Assembly: GCF_007183175.1 (NCBI RefSeq)
Contig: NZ_AP019807.1
Location: 1,780,001 to 1,844,000 of the forward strand
Reading direction: 5' to 3'
Source of the DNA: Microbulbifer sp. GL-2
Lineage (GTDB): Bacteria; Pseudomonadota; Gammaproteobacteria; Pseudomonadales; Cellvibrionaceae
Length of the DNA stretch: 64,000 nucleotides
Shown here: positions 29,081-38,325 of the stretch, one piece after another
How positions within the stretch are numbered: the stretch's first letter is position 1
Layout of the letters: every line of letters starts with the position of its first letter
Position numbers and translations under genes: made by a program
The notes under the pieces: generated by a model
The model's database searches: none
The model's input: the letters and a program-made list of their open reading frames with translations, nothing else
Told to the model about the DNA's origin: nothing

Positions 29081-29115
29081 AAAGTGGCCCTTAGTAAAGA
29101 AACTAGAGCCACTTT
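29081..29115. terminator. Hairpin between convergent PAS and peroxiredoxin genes
   Basis: AAAGTGGC and GCCACTTT form an 8-bp stem with a 19-base loop between two convergent genes. No clear T-tract, so termination is only likely. Confidence 0.45.
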
Positions 29116-29128
29116 GCTTGATATTTAT

Positions 29129-29650
29129 TTAAAGTTCACTTCTTTCCACACCGAGTTTGGCCAGATTCCTGGCGATATCCTCTGCGCTGGTGGCAGGGTT
29201 GATATCTTTATCAATTTTTAGAATTTTTCCATCCTTACCGATATAGACGGTAATGCGCCGTGCGATATTTATCATTGGAATTAATACGCCATAGGATTTG
29301 GCGACCTCTCCCGTTGGATCGCTCAGGAGGGGGAAGTCGGCGCCGTTTTGTTTGGCGAAGCGTATGTTTTCATCGATATCATCGGTGCTCGCCATAAAAT
29401 AGGCCGTATTAAATTGACGAATTCTGTGCCCATTTTTTGCCAGTGACTTGCACTCGATGGTGCAGCCTTTGGTAAAGGCCCGTGGATACCAGGCAATGAC
29501 CACAGCATTTTTACCTTTGTGCTCAGCCAGCCTGTGTGTGTTGCCATCAGATCCCTTGAGGGAGAAGTCCGGCGCCTTGTCGCCAACTTCAAGTGCCATC
29601 ACTGGCAGGCTGAAAAATGCAGTCACAATCAGGGTAATCCAGTATTTCAT
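29129..29650 (-). CDS. Periplasmic peroxiredoxin (PrxQ/BCP-like)
   Basis: A 173-residue thiol peroxidase. The signal peptide MKYWITLIVTAFFSLPVMA sends it to the periplasm. The AhpC/TSA fold starts at VGDKAPDFSLKGSDG. The peroxidatic Cys63 is in FTKGCTIEC, and Cys67 lies four residues later. In E. coli BCP the pair is five apart, so the resolving role of Cys67 is only probable. It should reduce H2O2 or organic peroxides using an unknown periplasmic reductant. Confidence 0.88.
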   Translation of the reverse strand: MKYWITLIVTAFFSLPVMALEVGDKAPDFSLKGSDGNTHRLAEHKGKNAVVIAWYPRAFTKGCTIECKSLAKNGHRIRQFNTAYFMASTDDIDENIRFAKQNGADFPLLSDPTGEVAKSYGVLIPMINIARRITVYIGKDGKILKIDKDINPATSAEDIARNLAKLGVERSEL

Positions 29651-29819
29651 AGGTCAAATCGCTCTTGAACAAATTGCGCCTATGCTACCGCTACAAAGTG
29701 GTACACACTAGTAGGTTGGAGGTGGTTGCCCATGGAACCTCCTGCCCTGTAGAGAGTTTAGGAAAACTGGTCAGTGCCATTTCCTTGGACCAGACTTTCC
29801 TGAGTCTGTGAGGTCCCCT

Positions 29820-30635
29820 ATGCATTCGGGCAATATATTTTACACGCTGCCACTGCCGCTGATCTATCTGATTACTGTAGCGCTGGTTCTCTGCGCTTTG
29901 GCGCTAGGGGTATTCTGGGGGCGTAGGCGACTCAAAAAAGAAACCATCAATGGAGAGTCGTCGATCGGTAGTGCTGTGGCGGCGACCCTGGGCTTGGTGG
30001 CATTTGTATTGGCCTTTACCTTTAATATGACGGCGGACCGCTTTAATGAGCGCAAGGCCTTGTTATTACAGGAGGTCAATACCATCCAGGCGGCCTACCT
30101 GAATGCGGGTTTTCTCGAGGAGATGGAGCGCGATCGCGCCCGTGGACTACTTGCGGAATATGTGGATTTGCGCGACTTTGATCCTTCCACTCCGGTGAGC
30201 CCTGCAGATATTGCTCGCAGCGAGGAAATTCAGCGGGAATTATGGCAGTTGGTACAGGGCCATATCGCCTGGGACTACAACGCAGATTATCTGCGCCAGT
30301 TCGCCGACCCGGTTAACAGGATGATGGACTTGCATCGTGCCAGGGTGGTGGTGGGCTTACAATATCGTATTCCAGCGCCCCTATGGCTGGCGCTGTATTT
30401 TATGACCATACTCGCCATGTTTGCTATCGGTTACCAACTGGGGTCTAGTCGCGGTGGTTCGGCGCAGGTAGTGTTGGCCCTGGCACTTACATTCGCTACG
30501 GTGATTTTATTGATTGCCGATTTAGACCGGGCCAATGAAGGTGTGCTGCTGGTTGATCAGGTGCCGATGAGTAATCTCAACCAGCGTTTTAAAGCGCTGC
30601 GCGAACGGGAGTCCCCAGCCCCCGAAGCGGATTAA
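29820..30635 (+). CDS. DUF4239 (bestrophin-like) membrane protein
   Basis: A protein of about 271 residues with two N-terminal hydrophobic segments (near 10-35 and 50-70), a soluble helical middle and two C-terminal helices (near 190-210 and 215-235). The segment FVLAFTFNMTADRFNERK after TM2 is typical of DUF4239. The family is distantly compared to bestrophin channels; transport activity is unproven. ATG 29820 has GAGG seven bases before it, better than the GTG at 29808. It converges with the AI-2E-family gene with a 6-base gap. Confidence 0.82.
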   Translation: MHSGNIFYTLPLPLIYLITVALVLCALALGVFWGRRRLKKETINGESSIGSAVAATLGLVAFVLAFTFNMTADRFNERKALLLQEVNTIQAAYLNAGFLEEMERDRARGLLAEYVDLRDFDPSTPVSPADIARSEEIQRELWQLVQGHIAWDYNADYLRQFADPVNRMMDLHRARVVVGLQYRIPAPLWLALYFMTILAMFAIGYQLGSSRGGSAQVVLALALTFATVILLIADLDRANEGVLLVDQVPMSNLNQRFKALRERESPAPEAD

Positions 30636-30641
30636 AACAAT

Positions 30642-31721
30642 TTAGTCACCGTCAGGCTTAGGTGGCATCAGCATATCTTCTGGATGAACAAACTCCCTCA
30701 TAAATATCTCCCAAAACGCGAGGAATAGTGCTGCGAGTAGCGGGCCTATGGCGAAGCCGCTGATACCGAACATAAAGAGGCCGCCCACTGTAGAAAACAG
30801 TACAAGATAGTCTGGCAGCTTGGTATCTCGCCCAACCAATATCGGGCGCAGCAGGTTATCCACCAGGCTAATGACGGTAAATCCGTAGGCGAGCAGTATG
30901 GAGGCCTTTATCGGCTCGCCAATCCCGTACAGATAAATGGATGCGGGGAACCAGATCAATGCGGCACCTACAGCTGGCAACAGCGATAGCAGGGTCATTA
31001 GCACACCCCACAGTAGTGGAGCGGGCAGGTCGAGGACCCAGAAAATAATACCGCCCAGGGTACCCTGGGTAATGGCGACCACCAGGTTGCCCTTGATGGT
31101 TGCGCGGGTAACCTCGGCAAACTTGGCCAGCAGCAGGTGTTCGCGTTCGTCACCGAGGGGCAGGGCGTGAATAATCAGGTTTACCAGTCGCTCACCGTCG
31201 CGGATTAAAAAGAAGGTGAGATAGAGCATCAAGCCCAGCATGACAAAAAAGTTAACAGTGTTCTGGCCTACCTCAATAGCATTTTTGGCGATAAAGCTGC
31301 CCGCGTTCATCACTCCGCCGAGTAAGCGTTGCTTCGCCTCGTCGATATCGACACCAATACCTTCGAGCACATCGTTGACTCGCGGAAAAGTGCTGCGCAC
31401 CTGTTCCAGGGATTTGGAAATATCAATCTCGCCATTTTGTACTTTGTGATACAGCGATACTGCCTCGTTAATAAATGAGGTGGCTACCACAAGCACGGGT
31501 ATTACCAGTAGCACAATACACATGAATAGTGTCAGTAGTGCCATGGAGTTGGGTGAGTTGGGAAAGCGCTGCATCAGCCGGCGGTACACCGGATAAAAAA
31601 TCAGGGCGGTTGCACAGGCCCAGAATATCGGTGTAAAAAAAGGTTTTACCAGCAGCAGGAAGGCCACTGATACCAGCAATAATGAAAGGATAAATGAGCG
31701 CCTTTCTAATTTTTCCTGCAC
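30642..31721 (-). CDS. AI-2E family transporter (PerM/YdiK type)
   Basis: A 359-residue inner-membrane protein with the AI-2E/UPF0118 layout: two hydrophobic blocks at the N-terminus, a soluble helical insert near residues 90-150, then five or more helices with LLSLLPAVGAALIWFPASIYL and SLVDNLLRPILVG, the family signatures. Members include permeases and Na+/H+ antiporter-like proteins; the substrate is unknown. GTG start with AGGA upstream. Transcribed away from the M15 pair by 81 bases on the same strand. Confidence 0.9.
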   Translation of the reverse strand: MQEKLERRSFILSLLLVSVAFLLLVKPFFTPIFWACATALIFYPVYRRLMQRFPNSPNSMALLTLFMCIVLLVIPVLVVATSFINEAVSLYHKVQNGEIDISKSLEQVRSTFPRVNDVLEGIGVDIDEAKQRLLGGVMNAGSFIAKNAIEVGQNTVNFFVMLGLMLYLTFFLIRDGERLVNLIIHALPLGDEREHLLLAKFAEVTRATIKGNLVVAITQGTLGGIIFWVLDLPAPLLWGVLMTLLSLLPAVGAALIWFPASIYLYGIGEPIKASILLAYGFTVISLVDNLLRPILVGRDTKLPDYLVLFSTVGGLFMFGISGFAIGPLLAALFLAFWEIFMREFVHPEDMLMPPKPDGD

Positions 31722-31802
31722 GGAAACTTCCTCTGCTTCTGCGAAAGCCCTGTGGTATCGGGCGCCTTATTTGCGCTCTATCTAAGCAGAAGAATGGAGG
31801 AT

Positions 31803-32513
31803 TTACCAGCGCCTGTAACCGCAGGTGTCTACGTGAAAGCGAATACCTTTATAAATACCCAGGCCCATATTCCATTGCCGGCCATTGTGTTTATGGATAT
31901 TTTTCAGCACAGGCACCAGTTGTTCGCGGGAGAATTTTTTCTGCGGGACAATATCCAAACCACAAAAATGCAAATGTTTACTGCCCCTGGAGCCGCCGGC
32001 CTTACTGTTGTAACTGGTGGTGCGCCAGCCGGAGACCACGGTGACGGGACCGATAATCGGCACGATTTCCCGCTGCACCGCCCGCAGGGTGTACACCATG
32101 GCCCCCCAGTTTTCTACCGGGGGAATGGCAAACGGCGGTTCTTCCAGGTCCTGCCAGTCGCTGCCCTGGCGCAACAGTTCAAAAGGAGGCACCACCTGAT
32201 CCACCCGGTTTATACGCAGGAAATCTTTTAACTTGGAATACAGTGCATGGTTGCCCTTCTGCTTTAGGAAGCGGCTGAAAACTCTTTCAGAGGCTGCCGG
32301 ATACCCCTGGATATCGTATACATCGGGGATTTCCGGCAATGGAAGTAGGTCTATGGGGCTGATTAAGCGCTCTCCCAGCTCCCTTGTTTTTTCCGAGGTG
32401 AAAAGCAGTATGACCAAAATGGCTATAAGTAGAATGGCACCGAATAGCAGCAAGCGACGGCGCTGAGTTTGCGGGCTTTCGAGTTCGCATTCTCTGTTGT
32501 CTTGAGTATCCAC
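31803..32513 (-). CDS. Membrane-anchored M15-like peptidase, paralogue 2 of tandem pair
   Basis: A 236-residue protein with one N-terminal membrane helix (about 22-38) and a periplasmic C-terminal domain. The metal-site pattern resembles family M15 (H-x6-D ... H): His and Asp in KHLHFCGLD and a late His in FHVDTCGYR. M15 enzymes include D,D-carboxypeptidases and YcbK-like murein enzymes. It resembles the upstream gene product in the segments EEPPFAIPP, IIGPVTVVS and VDTCGYRRW. GTG start, GGAG before it. The 14-base gap to the upstream paralogue indicates an operon. Confidence 0.72.
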   Translation of the reverse strand: MDTQDNRECELESPQTQRRRLLLFGAILLIAILVILLFTSEKTRELGERLISPIDLLPLPEIPDVYDIQGYPAASERVFSRFLKQKGNHALYSKLKDFLRINRVDQVVPPFELLRQGSDWQDLEEPPFAIPPVENWGAMVYTLRAVQREIVPIIGPVTVVSGWRTTSYNSKAGGSRGSKHLHFCGLDIVPQKKFSREQLVPVLKNIHKHNGRQWNMGLGIYKGIRFHVDTCGYRRW

Positions 32514-32527
32514 GGTGATCTCCGCAA

Positions 32528-33208
32528 TTACCAGATGCGATAGCCACAGGTGTCGATATGAAAGCGCACCCCATCGCTGAGACCGAGGCCCAAATTACTC
32601 TCGGGGCCGAGACGTGCGTGAAGTGTGCGCAATTCCTCTACCAACTCCCGGTGACTGATGTTGGATTTTGGAATCAGATCCAAGGCGCAAAAGTCCCGGT
32701 GCCGAGCCCTGTCACTGTGCTCCAACTTACGGTTGTAGCTATCGCTGCGAAATGCCGATACGACATCCACTGGGCCAATCAGGGGGATGATTTGATCCCT
32801 CAGCAGTGCCAGGGTGTTGGTGATGTTTTGCCATTGATCCTGAGGGGGGATTGCAAAAGGGGGCTCCTTTAGTTCGAGCCATTCACCGCCCTGGCGCAGT
32901 AAGTTACTCACCGGGACAACTTTGCCAAGGCCCTGGCTCGACAGGTAATGGCTGAGGGCTTGCACTCGTTCGCGATTGTTGCCATTGCGCAAGAAGCTCT
33001 CAAAACTCTCTCCGCTGGCAATACGCTGGCCCTTGATTTCCACGTAGGGCCTTTCCTGGGATTTCAGGTAGAGAAACAGCCACAATGCCAGCAGTAGTGA
33101 GGCCAGTAACAGGGCCAGGCAGCCGATCACCCAACGGTTTACCCTGCGACCGGGTGGCTGGTGTGGATATAGTGTCCTGAAGCGGATATAAAAATTGCCT
33201 GCGGACAT
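32528..33208 (-). CDS. Membrane-anchored M15-like peptidase, paralogue 1 of tandem pair
   Basis: A 226-residue protein with one membrane helix (about 26-48) and a periplasmic domain like that of the downstream neighbour. Shared segments are LLRQGGEWLELKEPPFAIPP, LIGPVDVVSAFRSDSYN and FHIDTCGYRIW. The putative zinc ligands are His and Asp in RHRDFCALD and the His of FHIDT. Two conserved Cys (in FCALD and DTCGY) could form a disulfide. Cell-wall peptide cleavage is a reasonable guess; it could also be a non-catalytic binding domain. Confidence 0.72.
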   Translation of the reverse strand: MSAGNFYIRFRTLYPHQPPGRRVNRWVIGCLALLLASLLLALWLFLYLKSQERPYVEIKGQRIASGESFESFLRNGNNRERVQALSHYLSSQGLGKVVPVSNLLRQGGEWLELKEPPFAIPPQDQWQNITNTLALLRDQIIPLIGPVDVVSAFRSDSYNRKLEHSDRARHRDFCALDLIPKSNISHRELVEELRTLHARLGPESNLGLGLSDGVRFHIDTCGYRIW

Positions 33209-33336
33209 GGGCTGCGACTACTGCTCCTGGGGCTGGGCTGCAAAGCGAGGGACGCTCTGCAGACGTCTAATTCGTCGGCGCTCGTTTAAACACTATAGCC
33301 GCAAAATTCGACAGGGCAGGAATAGTCAGCGGACGT

Positions 33337-33374
33337 AAAAAAGCCCCGAGGCCTTTCGGCGTCAGGGCTTTTTT
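33337..33374 (-). terminator. Terminator after pckA
   Basis: On the minus strand, AGCCC and GGGCT flanking an internal GCC/GGC helix are followed by six T. It lies about 50 bases after the pckA stop. Confidence 0.85.
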
Positions 33375-33426
33375 ATTGCCTTTGGCGATGTGGCACCGCC
33401 AAAGGGTCAACGTTGGAAGGGAGAAC

Positions 33427-34974
33427 TCAGGCCTTGGGGCCGGCGCTCTTAACCTCTTCACTAACGCTGAATTTCTCAATGTTCTCAGCGAACAATTTAG
33501 CCAACTTGCCTGCCTGGTCGTCGTATGCAGCCTTATCATCCCAGGCTTCGCGAGGGTTCAGATAGGCCTTGTCTACCCCAGGGACTTGCAGAGGAATATC
33601 CAGGTTCAGGGCTTCCAGGTGCTCTGTAGCGGCACCTTCCAATGCTCCGCTCTGAATGGCGGCAACCACGGCGCGGGTCACCGGGATCGGGAAGCGCTTG
33701 CCATTATCACCCGAACCGCCGGTCCAGCCGGTATTAACCAGGTATACCTTGGAGCCGAAGTCTTCAATACGCTTCATCAGCAGGTCGGCGTATTCACGGG
33801 GAGCGCGCGGCATAAAGGGCGCTCCGAAACAGGTAGAGAACGTCGGGTGGATACCGGCCTCTGCACCCAGCTCGGTGGAGCCGACACGGGCAGTATATCC
33901 GGACAGGAAGTGGTAAGCCGCGGCCTCTTTGGAAAGGATGGATACCGGGGGTAACACGCCGGATACGTCGCAGGTCAGGAAGATCACATTCTTCGGTTCG
34001 CCGGCGCGGTTTTCCAGCTGGCGCATCTCAACGTGCTCCAGTGGGTAAGAGCAGCGACCATTTTCGGTGAGGCTGGTGTCACAGTAATCTGCGGTACCAT
34101 GGTCGTTGGTAACTACGTTCTCGACGATGGCACCGAAGCGGATAGCATCCCAGATAACCGGCTCATTCTTTTGGCTCAGGTCGATGGTTTTGGCGTAGCA
34201 GCCGCCTTCCATATTGAACACGGCGCCCTTACTCCAACCGTGTTCGTCGTCGCCAATCAGGTAGCGCTCGGGGTCGGCGGAAAGGGTGGTTTTGCCGGTG
34301 CCGGACAAGCCGAAGAACAGACAGGTGTCGCCATCTTCGCCAACGTTGGCAGCACAATGCATTGGCATCACGTCTTTTTCTGGCAACAGGAAGTTCTGCA
34401 CAGAGAACATTGCTTTCTTCATTTCTCCGGCGTAGCGCATACCGGCGAGCAGTACTTTGCGTTGACCGAAGTTGATGATCACACAGCCTTCAGAGTTGGT
34501 GCCATCGCGCTCTGGCTCACATACGAAGTTCGGTGCGTGGATGATGCGCCACTCTTCCTTGCCTTTGGGATTGTACTTTTCGGCGCGGATAAACATGTTG
34601 CGGCCGAACAGGTTGTGCCATGCGGTCTGGGTGGTTACGACAACCGGCAGGTAGTGATCTTCATCCTGGCCCACATGCAGCTGCTGTACGAAGCTGTCAC
34701 CGCCGGCGACAAATGCTTCAACGCGATCCCACAGGGCATCGAATTTGTCCTGGGAGAAGGGGCGGTTCACATTGCCCCAGGCGATACTGTCGGCGGTGGA
34801 GGGCTCTTCCACAACAAAGCGGTCCGCCGGTGAGCGGCCGGTGCGGGCGCCGGTTTCAGTGACCAGTGCGCCTGTGTCAGATAATTTGCCCTCGCCGCGC
34901 GTAAGAGCCTGCTCTACCAATTGTGCTGGCGGTAGGTTCTTGAAAACCAGCGCGGTGTCGTCGATCTGTGCCAT
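33427..34974 (-). CDS. pckA: Phosphoenolpyruvate carboxykinase (ATP)
   Basis: A 515-residue enzyme that converts oxaloacetate and ATP to PEP, ADP and CO2 in gluconeogenesis. Signatures: TGARTGRSPADRF (substrate loop), the kinase P-loop GLSGTGKTTLSAD, the second metal/ATP segment with DDEHGW, and GYTARVGSTE near the active site. ATG 34974 begins MAQIDDTALVFKNLPPAQL, close in length to Pseudomonas PckA; a longer in-frame start at 35043 adds an atypical 23 residues. It is last in a minus-strand run starting with yrfG and hslR, as in E. coli. Confidence 0.98.
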   Translation of the reverse strand: MAQIDDTALVFKNLPPAQLVEQALTRGEGKLSDTGALVTETGARTGRSPADRFVVEEPSTADSIAWGNVNRPFSQDKFDALWDRVEAFVAGGDSFVQQLHVGQDEDHYLPVVVTTQTAWHNLFGRNMFIRAEKYNPKGKEEWRIIHAPNFVCEPERDGTNSEGCVIINFGQRKVLLAGMRYAGEMKKAMFSVQNFLLPEKDVMPMHCAANVGEDGDTCLFFGLSGTGKTTLSADPERYLIGDDEHGWSKGAVFNMEGGCYAKTIDLSQKNEPVIWDAIRFGAIVENVVTNDHGTADYCDTSLTENGRCSYPLEHVEMRQLENRAGEPKNVIFLTCDVSGVLPPVSILSKEAAAYHFLSGYTARVGSTELGAEAGIHPTFSTCFGAPFMPRAPREYADLLMKRIEDFGSKVYLVNTGWTGGSGDNGKRFPIPVTRAVVAAIQSGALEGAATEHLEALNLDIPLQVPGVDKAYLNPREAWDDKAAYDDQAGKLAKLFAENIEKFSVSEEVKSAGPKA

Positions 34975-35257
34975 TCGTCGATTACCCGTGAATGTTGGAT
35001 AGTAAAAAATAATGGGCCGTCCAAGTATTAGACAACCAGGCAAAATTTGGGGGGCGCATTATGGCAAAATTCAAAATAAGCGGGTAGCAAATACGGTCAC
35101 TTTTTGCACTTTGATAGCGCTGTCATATGAAATTTAATGAATTGTCATTTCTTAAATTTATGGCTGTTAATATCTGTATTCCCTTAATGAATTTTTGTTG
35201 GGTGAACACCTCCGAGCTAGCCGGTGGGGAGAGGTGCTCCCCCACCGCTGGAGCTTC

Positions 35258-36136
35258 CTAGTGCAGGGTGTGGGGTGGGGCGTTCAGCAGGGATTCGACC
35301 TGCTCCCGGTCAAAGCGATATTGGGCGTTGCAGAACTGACAATCTGTAACAATCTCCCCGCTCTGTTCCTCTAGTAGCCTGAATACATCCTCAGCGCCCA
35401 GAGATATCAGTGCCTGCGCGCTGCGCTCCCGTGAGCAGCTGCACTTGAAGCGGATACTGTCTGTTCCCAGTGTGGCCGGCTCTAGCTGGTGGAACAGGCG
35501 GTGAATCAACTCTTCATGAGAGACAGTAAATAATTCTTCCGCAGTTACGGTGTCCGCCAAATGCAGAGCGGTTTCCCAGGCGTCATGATTATCTTCGGCG
35601 CTGGCGGCATTATTGCCTGGCAACACCTGCAGCATGATGCCGCCTGCATTATTCCCATCGCATTCCAGCCAGAAGCGCGTATCCAGTTGCTCGGACTGGG
35701 TGAAGTAATCTTCCAGGCACCCTGCGAGGCTCTCTTTTTCCATTGGCACCACACCCTGGTAGCGCTCGCCGCGCTTTGGTTCCAATGTGATGGCGAGGGC
35801 GCCACGACTGCCAATCATCTGGCTCAAGGTGGCGTTATCGTCGATCTGTGCACCTTCGGCTACTCGTGCAATACCGCGCAGGTCGCTGTGATGGGTGCAC
35901 TCCGCCATGATTAGGGGCAGGTCCCCTTCGCCGCGAGCCTGTATGCTGAGAACGCCCTCGAACTTGAGGGTGGTGGAGAGCAGACAGGCTGCTGCCAGGA
36001 ACTCGCCAAGCAAGCGCGCTACCGGTGCCGGCAGCGGGTTGTGTTCCAGCACTTCGCGGTAGGACTCAGTAAGGGTCACCATCTGCCCGCGAATATCGTG
36101 TTGGGAGAAGATAAAGCGTTCCAGCTGATCGGACAT
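35258..36136 (-). CDS. hslO: Redox-switched chaperone Hsp33
   Basis: A 292-residue cytosolic holdase activated by oxidation. The C-terminal zinc switch is intact: C-x-C in KCSCSRER and C-x-x-C in DCQFCNAQ. The N-terminal domain has the typical RFIFSQHDIRGQMV start and the TLKFEG segment. hslO, hslR and yrfG neighbour pckA in E. coli; here the first two are separated by a DUF4124 gene and a Deg-type protease gene. The 214-base gap before pckA has no clear terminator. Confidence 0.97.
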   Translation of the reverse strand: MSDQLERFIFSQHDIRGQMVTLTESYREVLEHNPLPAPVARLLGEFLAAACLLSTTLKFEGVLSIQARGEGDLPLIMAECTHHSDLRGIARVAEGAQIDDNATLSQMIGSRGALAITLEPKRGERYQGVVPMEKESLAGCLEDYFTQSEQLDTRFWLECDGNNAGGIMLQVLPGNNAASAEDNHDAWETALHLADTVTAEELFTVSHEELIHRLFHQLEPATLGTDSIRFKCSCSRERSAQALISLGAEDVFRLLEEQSGEIVTDCQFCNAQYRFDREQVESLLNAPPHTLH

Positions 36137-36260
36137 AGAGCGAGTGCCTCGGTGTTAAAACCGCGGAATTTTAGAGGTGTGCATGCCTAAATGGTAGCTC
36201 GGTGGGGAAATTCTGACGCCGACGGTGAATCTGTCGGTTGGGGTAGTGTTTGTGGCGGAC

Positions 36261-36719
36261 TTAACCGCAACGCCTAGCAATCTCGCGTTTGAATTTCTCA
36301 GCCATCTGCTCTCGTTCACGATCAGTGTAATGAACTTCCTGGCCGTCTTTATCGAAAAACGCTACACGCCCGTTAAGGATATTGAGCCGTCTACGAGCCT
36401 CTCTACAGGTTCGCTGCAGATCCTGCTGGCGCTCCTGTTGCTCCCTCTGCTCGCGCTGTTCGTATTCACGCTCAATCTCGCGAGGTTTGCGGCTAACAGC
36501 GGCTGTGCTCAATGGTGCTTTGGTGGCATCAACAGAGTTGATCGGACCCAGTTGCCCGGAAATATCCTGCGCTTTTGCCTCTGCTGGTGGACGGTCACTG
36601 AAGTGCACGCGGCCATCCTCGTCAACCCAGCGGTAGAGCTCATTGGCATTGGTAGCGGCAGCCAGTAACAGGCTGCCGAGCAGGGTTGTAAAAAGCGGGG
36701 TTTCCTTGACTATTTTCAC
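36261..36719 (-). CDS. Exported DUF4124-domain protein, coiled-coil type
   Basis: A 152-residue protein. The signal peptide ends near ATNA, then ELYRWVDEDGRVHFSDRPP is the DUF4124 signature. The middle is a charged Glu/Arg/Gln helix (residues 80-110) that should form a coiled coil. Two Cys lie in the C-terminal part. GTG start with GGGAGGAG upstream. It follows the Deg-type protease gene by 27 bases, so the two are likely cotranscribed. Function unknown. Confidence 0.82.
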   Translation of the reverse strand: MKIVKETPLFTTLLGSLLLAAATNANELYRWVDEDGRVHFSDRPPAEAKAQDISGQLGPINSVDATKAPLSTAAVSRKPREIEREYEQREQREQQERQQDLQRTCREARRRLNILNGRVAFFDKDGQEVHYTDREREQMAEKFKREIARRCG

Positions 36720-36746
36720 GACTCCTCCCTGATTCTGCTGCGGGTA

Positions 36747-38240
36747 TTACTCTTCTTTGTTGGCTAACTGGTTGAATAGTCCTTGTGAGTGGCGCTGGGG
36801 AATATGGTAAGTCTGCAAGATCAATGGTTCCTGCTCCTGTGCTTCCGCAGAATCCAATACCATGCGATAACCGGAGCGATCGCGTAGCTCCACAAAATCA
36901 GACTTGTTGGTTTCCATCAATTGAGCGAATTCGTCGAAGTCGGCGACGCTGTGACCATTCACTGAGTTAATAATCCAGTTTTTCCAATCGTGGTAACCCA
37001 AATTGACATTGGCTGGCAGTACCTTGAGGGCAACTACCAGCTCGCGACGGGTTTCTTCGCCCCACTGGTTGCGTGCATACAAGTAGTCTATTGGGGCTTT
37101 GGAGTGCCAGCTGTTACCCCAGCGCTTGATCAAGTTCATATTCAGCGGCACGAATACCACACCGCCGTAGATATAGTAGCGGGGCTGCTGATCAAATTGT
37201 TCACCCAATACCAGCGCACGAGAAGGTGGTGCGGCGGCCAGGGTTACCTGTGTGGTCTGTTCCTCACCGTTGCGAGAATAGCGCACCGGCAGTTTATCGC
37301 CTACGTGGTGGCGGTCCACGGCATAGTGATAGTTGGTGCGCTGGTTCTCACGCCATTCCACAGTGCGGTCAGAGGCTACCTTCAAGCCATCCACTTCCAG
37401 CAGTACATCACCGGGCTTTAATACTTCGGCTGCGGGGGCATCGCTGAACACCTTGACCACCATGGCGCCGTCCTGGTCTTCACTTAGCCCGGCGGCTTTT
37501 TTCATGGAGGGACTTTCCAGGCTCTGGGTGACCACACCCAATTCGGGAAAGCCCTGGTGCACACCGTCTTTGGCGTCTTCGAGGACATGTGCAATGACGC
37601 TCGGGGGCACAAAGTAACCCAGGTTCTCCGCGCTCTGGTTGGTCTGCATGGCCACACCGACAATTCGGCCACTGGAAATGACCGGTCCACCGCTGTTGCC
37701 CGGGTTGATGGCGGCGTCGATCTGGCCAGCCATCAGATAGCTTTCTGCATGGGCGTAATACTGATGCTCAACCCGGGACAGCACACCACGGGTAATGGAC
37801 AGGGATTTACCGCCGATAGGGTAGCCGTAAACAGTCACCTCTTCCTGCAGATCTGGCAGTTTGCCCAGTGCCAGGGGGCGGGTGTCATCAAAGAAGCTTT
37901 TATCGTCGACTGTGAGTAGTGCCAGGTCGGCGTCGTGGGAGACAAAATCCACCCGGGCGCGAAACTTCTTTGCATCTCCGTGGCGCTGTACCTGAATAAA
38001 GCTGCCGTTGGCGATCACATGGGCATTGGTGAGGATCTGTTGACCGCGGATAACCGCACCGGAGCCGGACAGCTGTTTGGGGTTCAGCAGGGCCCAGGGG
38101 TTGAAGTAGTCTGGGGCGGCGGCTGTGGTGTAGATCTTGATGATTGAGCGCTTGAGTTGCTCGTGCTCGCGGCTATCTGCGGCTGCGGTCTGCATACCGA
38201 GCAGAAGCAGCAGGGAGATGGCGATCAGTCGTTTCATCAT
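36747..38240 (-). CDS. Exported Deg/HtrA-type serine protease with PDZ domain
   Basis: A 497-residue S1C protease. Signal peptide at residues 1-21. The triad is His74 in TNAHVI, Asp105 in HDADLALL and Ser183 in PGNSGGP. A PDZ domain follows at about 250-350 (GDVLLEVDGLKVASD), then a long C-terminal region with a second PDZ-like segment (NSVNGHSVADFDEFAQLM). The arrangement resembles plant Deg9-like and some bacterial long Deg proteins rather than DegP/DegQ. It should degrade misfolded envelope proteins. It lies between hslR and hslO, which are adjacent in E. coli. Confidence 0.92.
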   Translation of the reverse strand: MMKRLIAISLLLLLGMQTAAADSREHEQLKRSIIKIYTTAAAPDYFNPWALLNPKQLSGSGAVIRGQQILTNAHVIANGSFIQVQRHGDAKKFRARVDFVSHDADLALLTVDDKSFFDDTRPLALGKLPDLQEEVTVYGYPIGGKSLSITRGVLSRVEHQYYAHAESYLMAGQIDAAINPGNSGGPVISSGRIVGVAMQTNQSAENLGYFVPPSVIAHVLEDAKDGVHQGFPELGVVTQSLESPSMKKAAGLSEDQDGAMVVKVFSDAPAAEVLKPGDVLLEVDGLKVASDRTVEWRENQRTNYHYAVDRHHVGDKLPVRYSRNGEEQTTQVTLAAAPPSRALVLGEQFDQQPRYYIYGGVVFVPLNMNLIKRWGNSWHSKAPIDYLYARNQWGEETRRELVVALKVLPANVNLGYHDWKNWIINSVNGHSVADFDEFAQLMETNKSDFVELRDRSGYRMVLDSAEAQEQEPLILQTYHIPQRHSQGLFNQLANKEE

Positions 38241-38286
38241 GGCTGTTTTCTATCGGGTTAAGTGGGGCCAGTGTAGCAGCAATGGG

Positions 38287-38311
38287 AAAAGATGGCGGAT
38301 TTTCCACCATT
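38287..38311 (-). terminator. Terminator-like hairpin after hslR
   Basis: On the minus strand ATGGTGGA and TCCGCCAT pair (one G-T) around a two- to three-base loop, followed by CTTTT. It lies just after the hslR stop. Confidence 0.5.
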
Positions 38312-38325
38312 TTTGTCCATTGAGC

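Noticed and set aside
34033..34833. 266-residue plus-strand frame opposite pckA
   Set aside because: Antisense shadow of a conserved enzyme; no ribosome site or domain.
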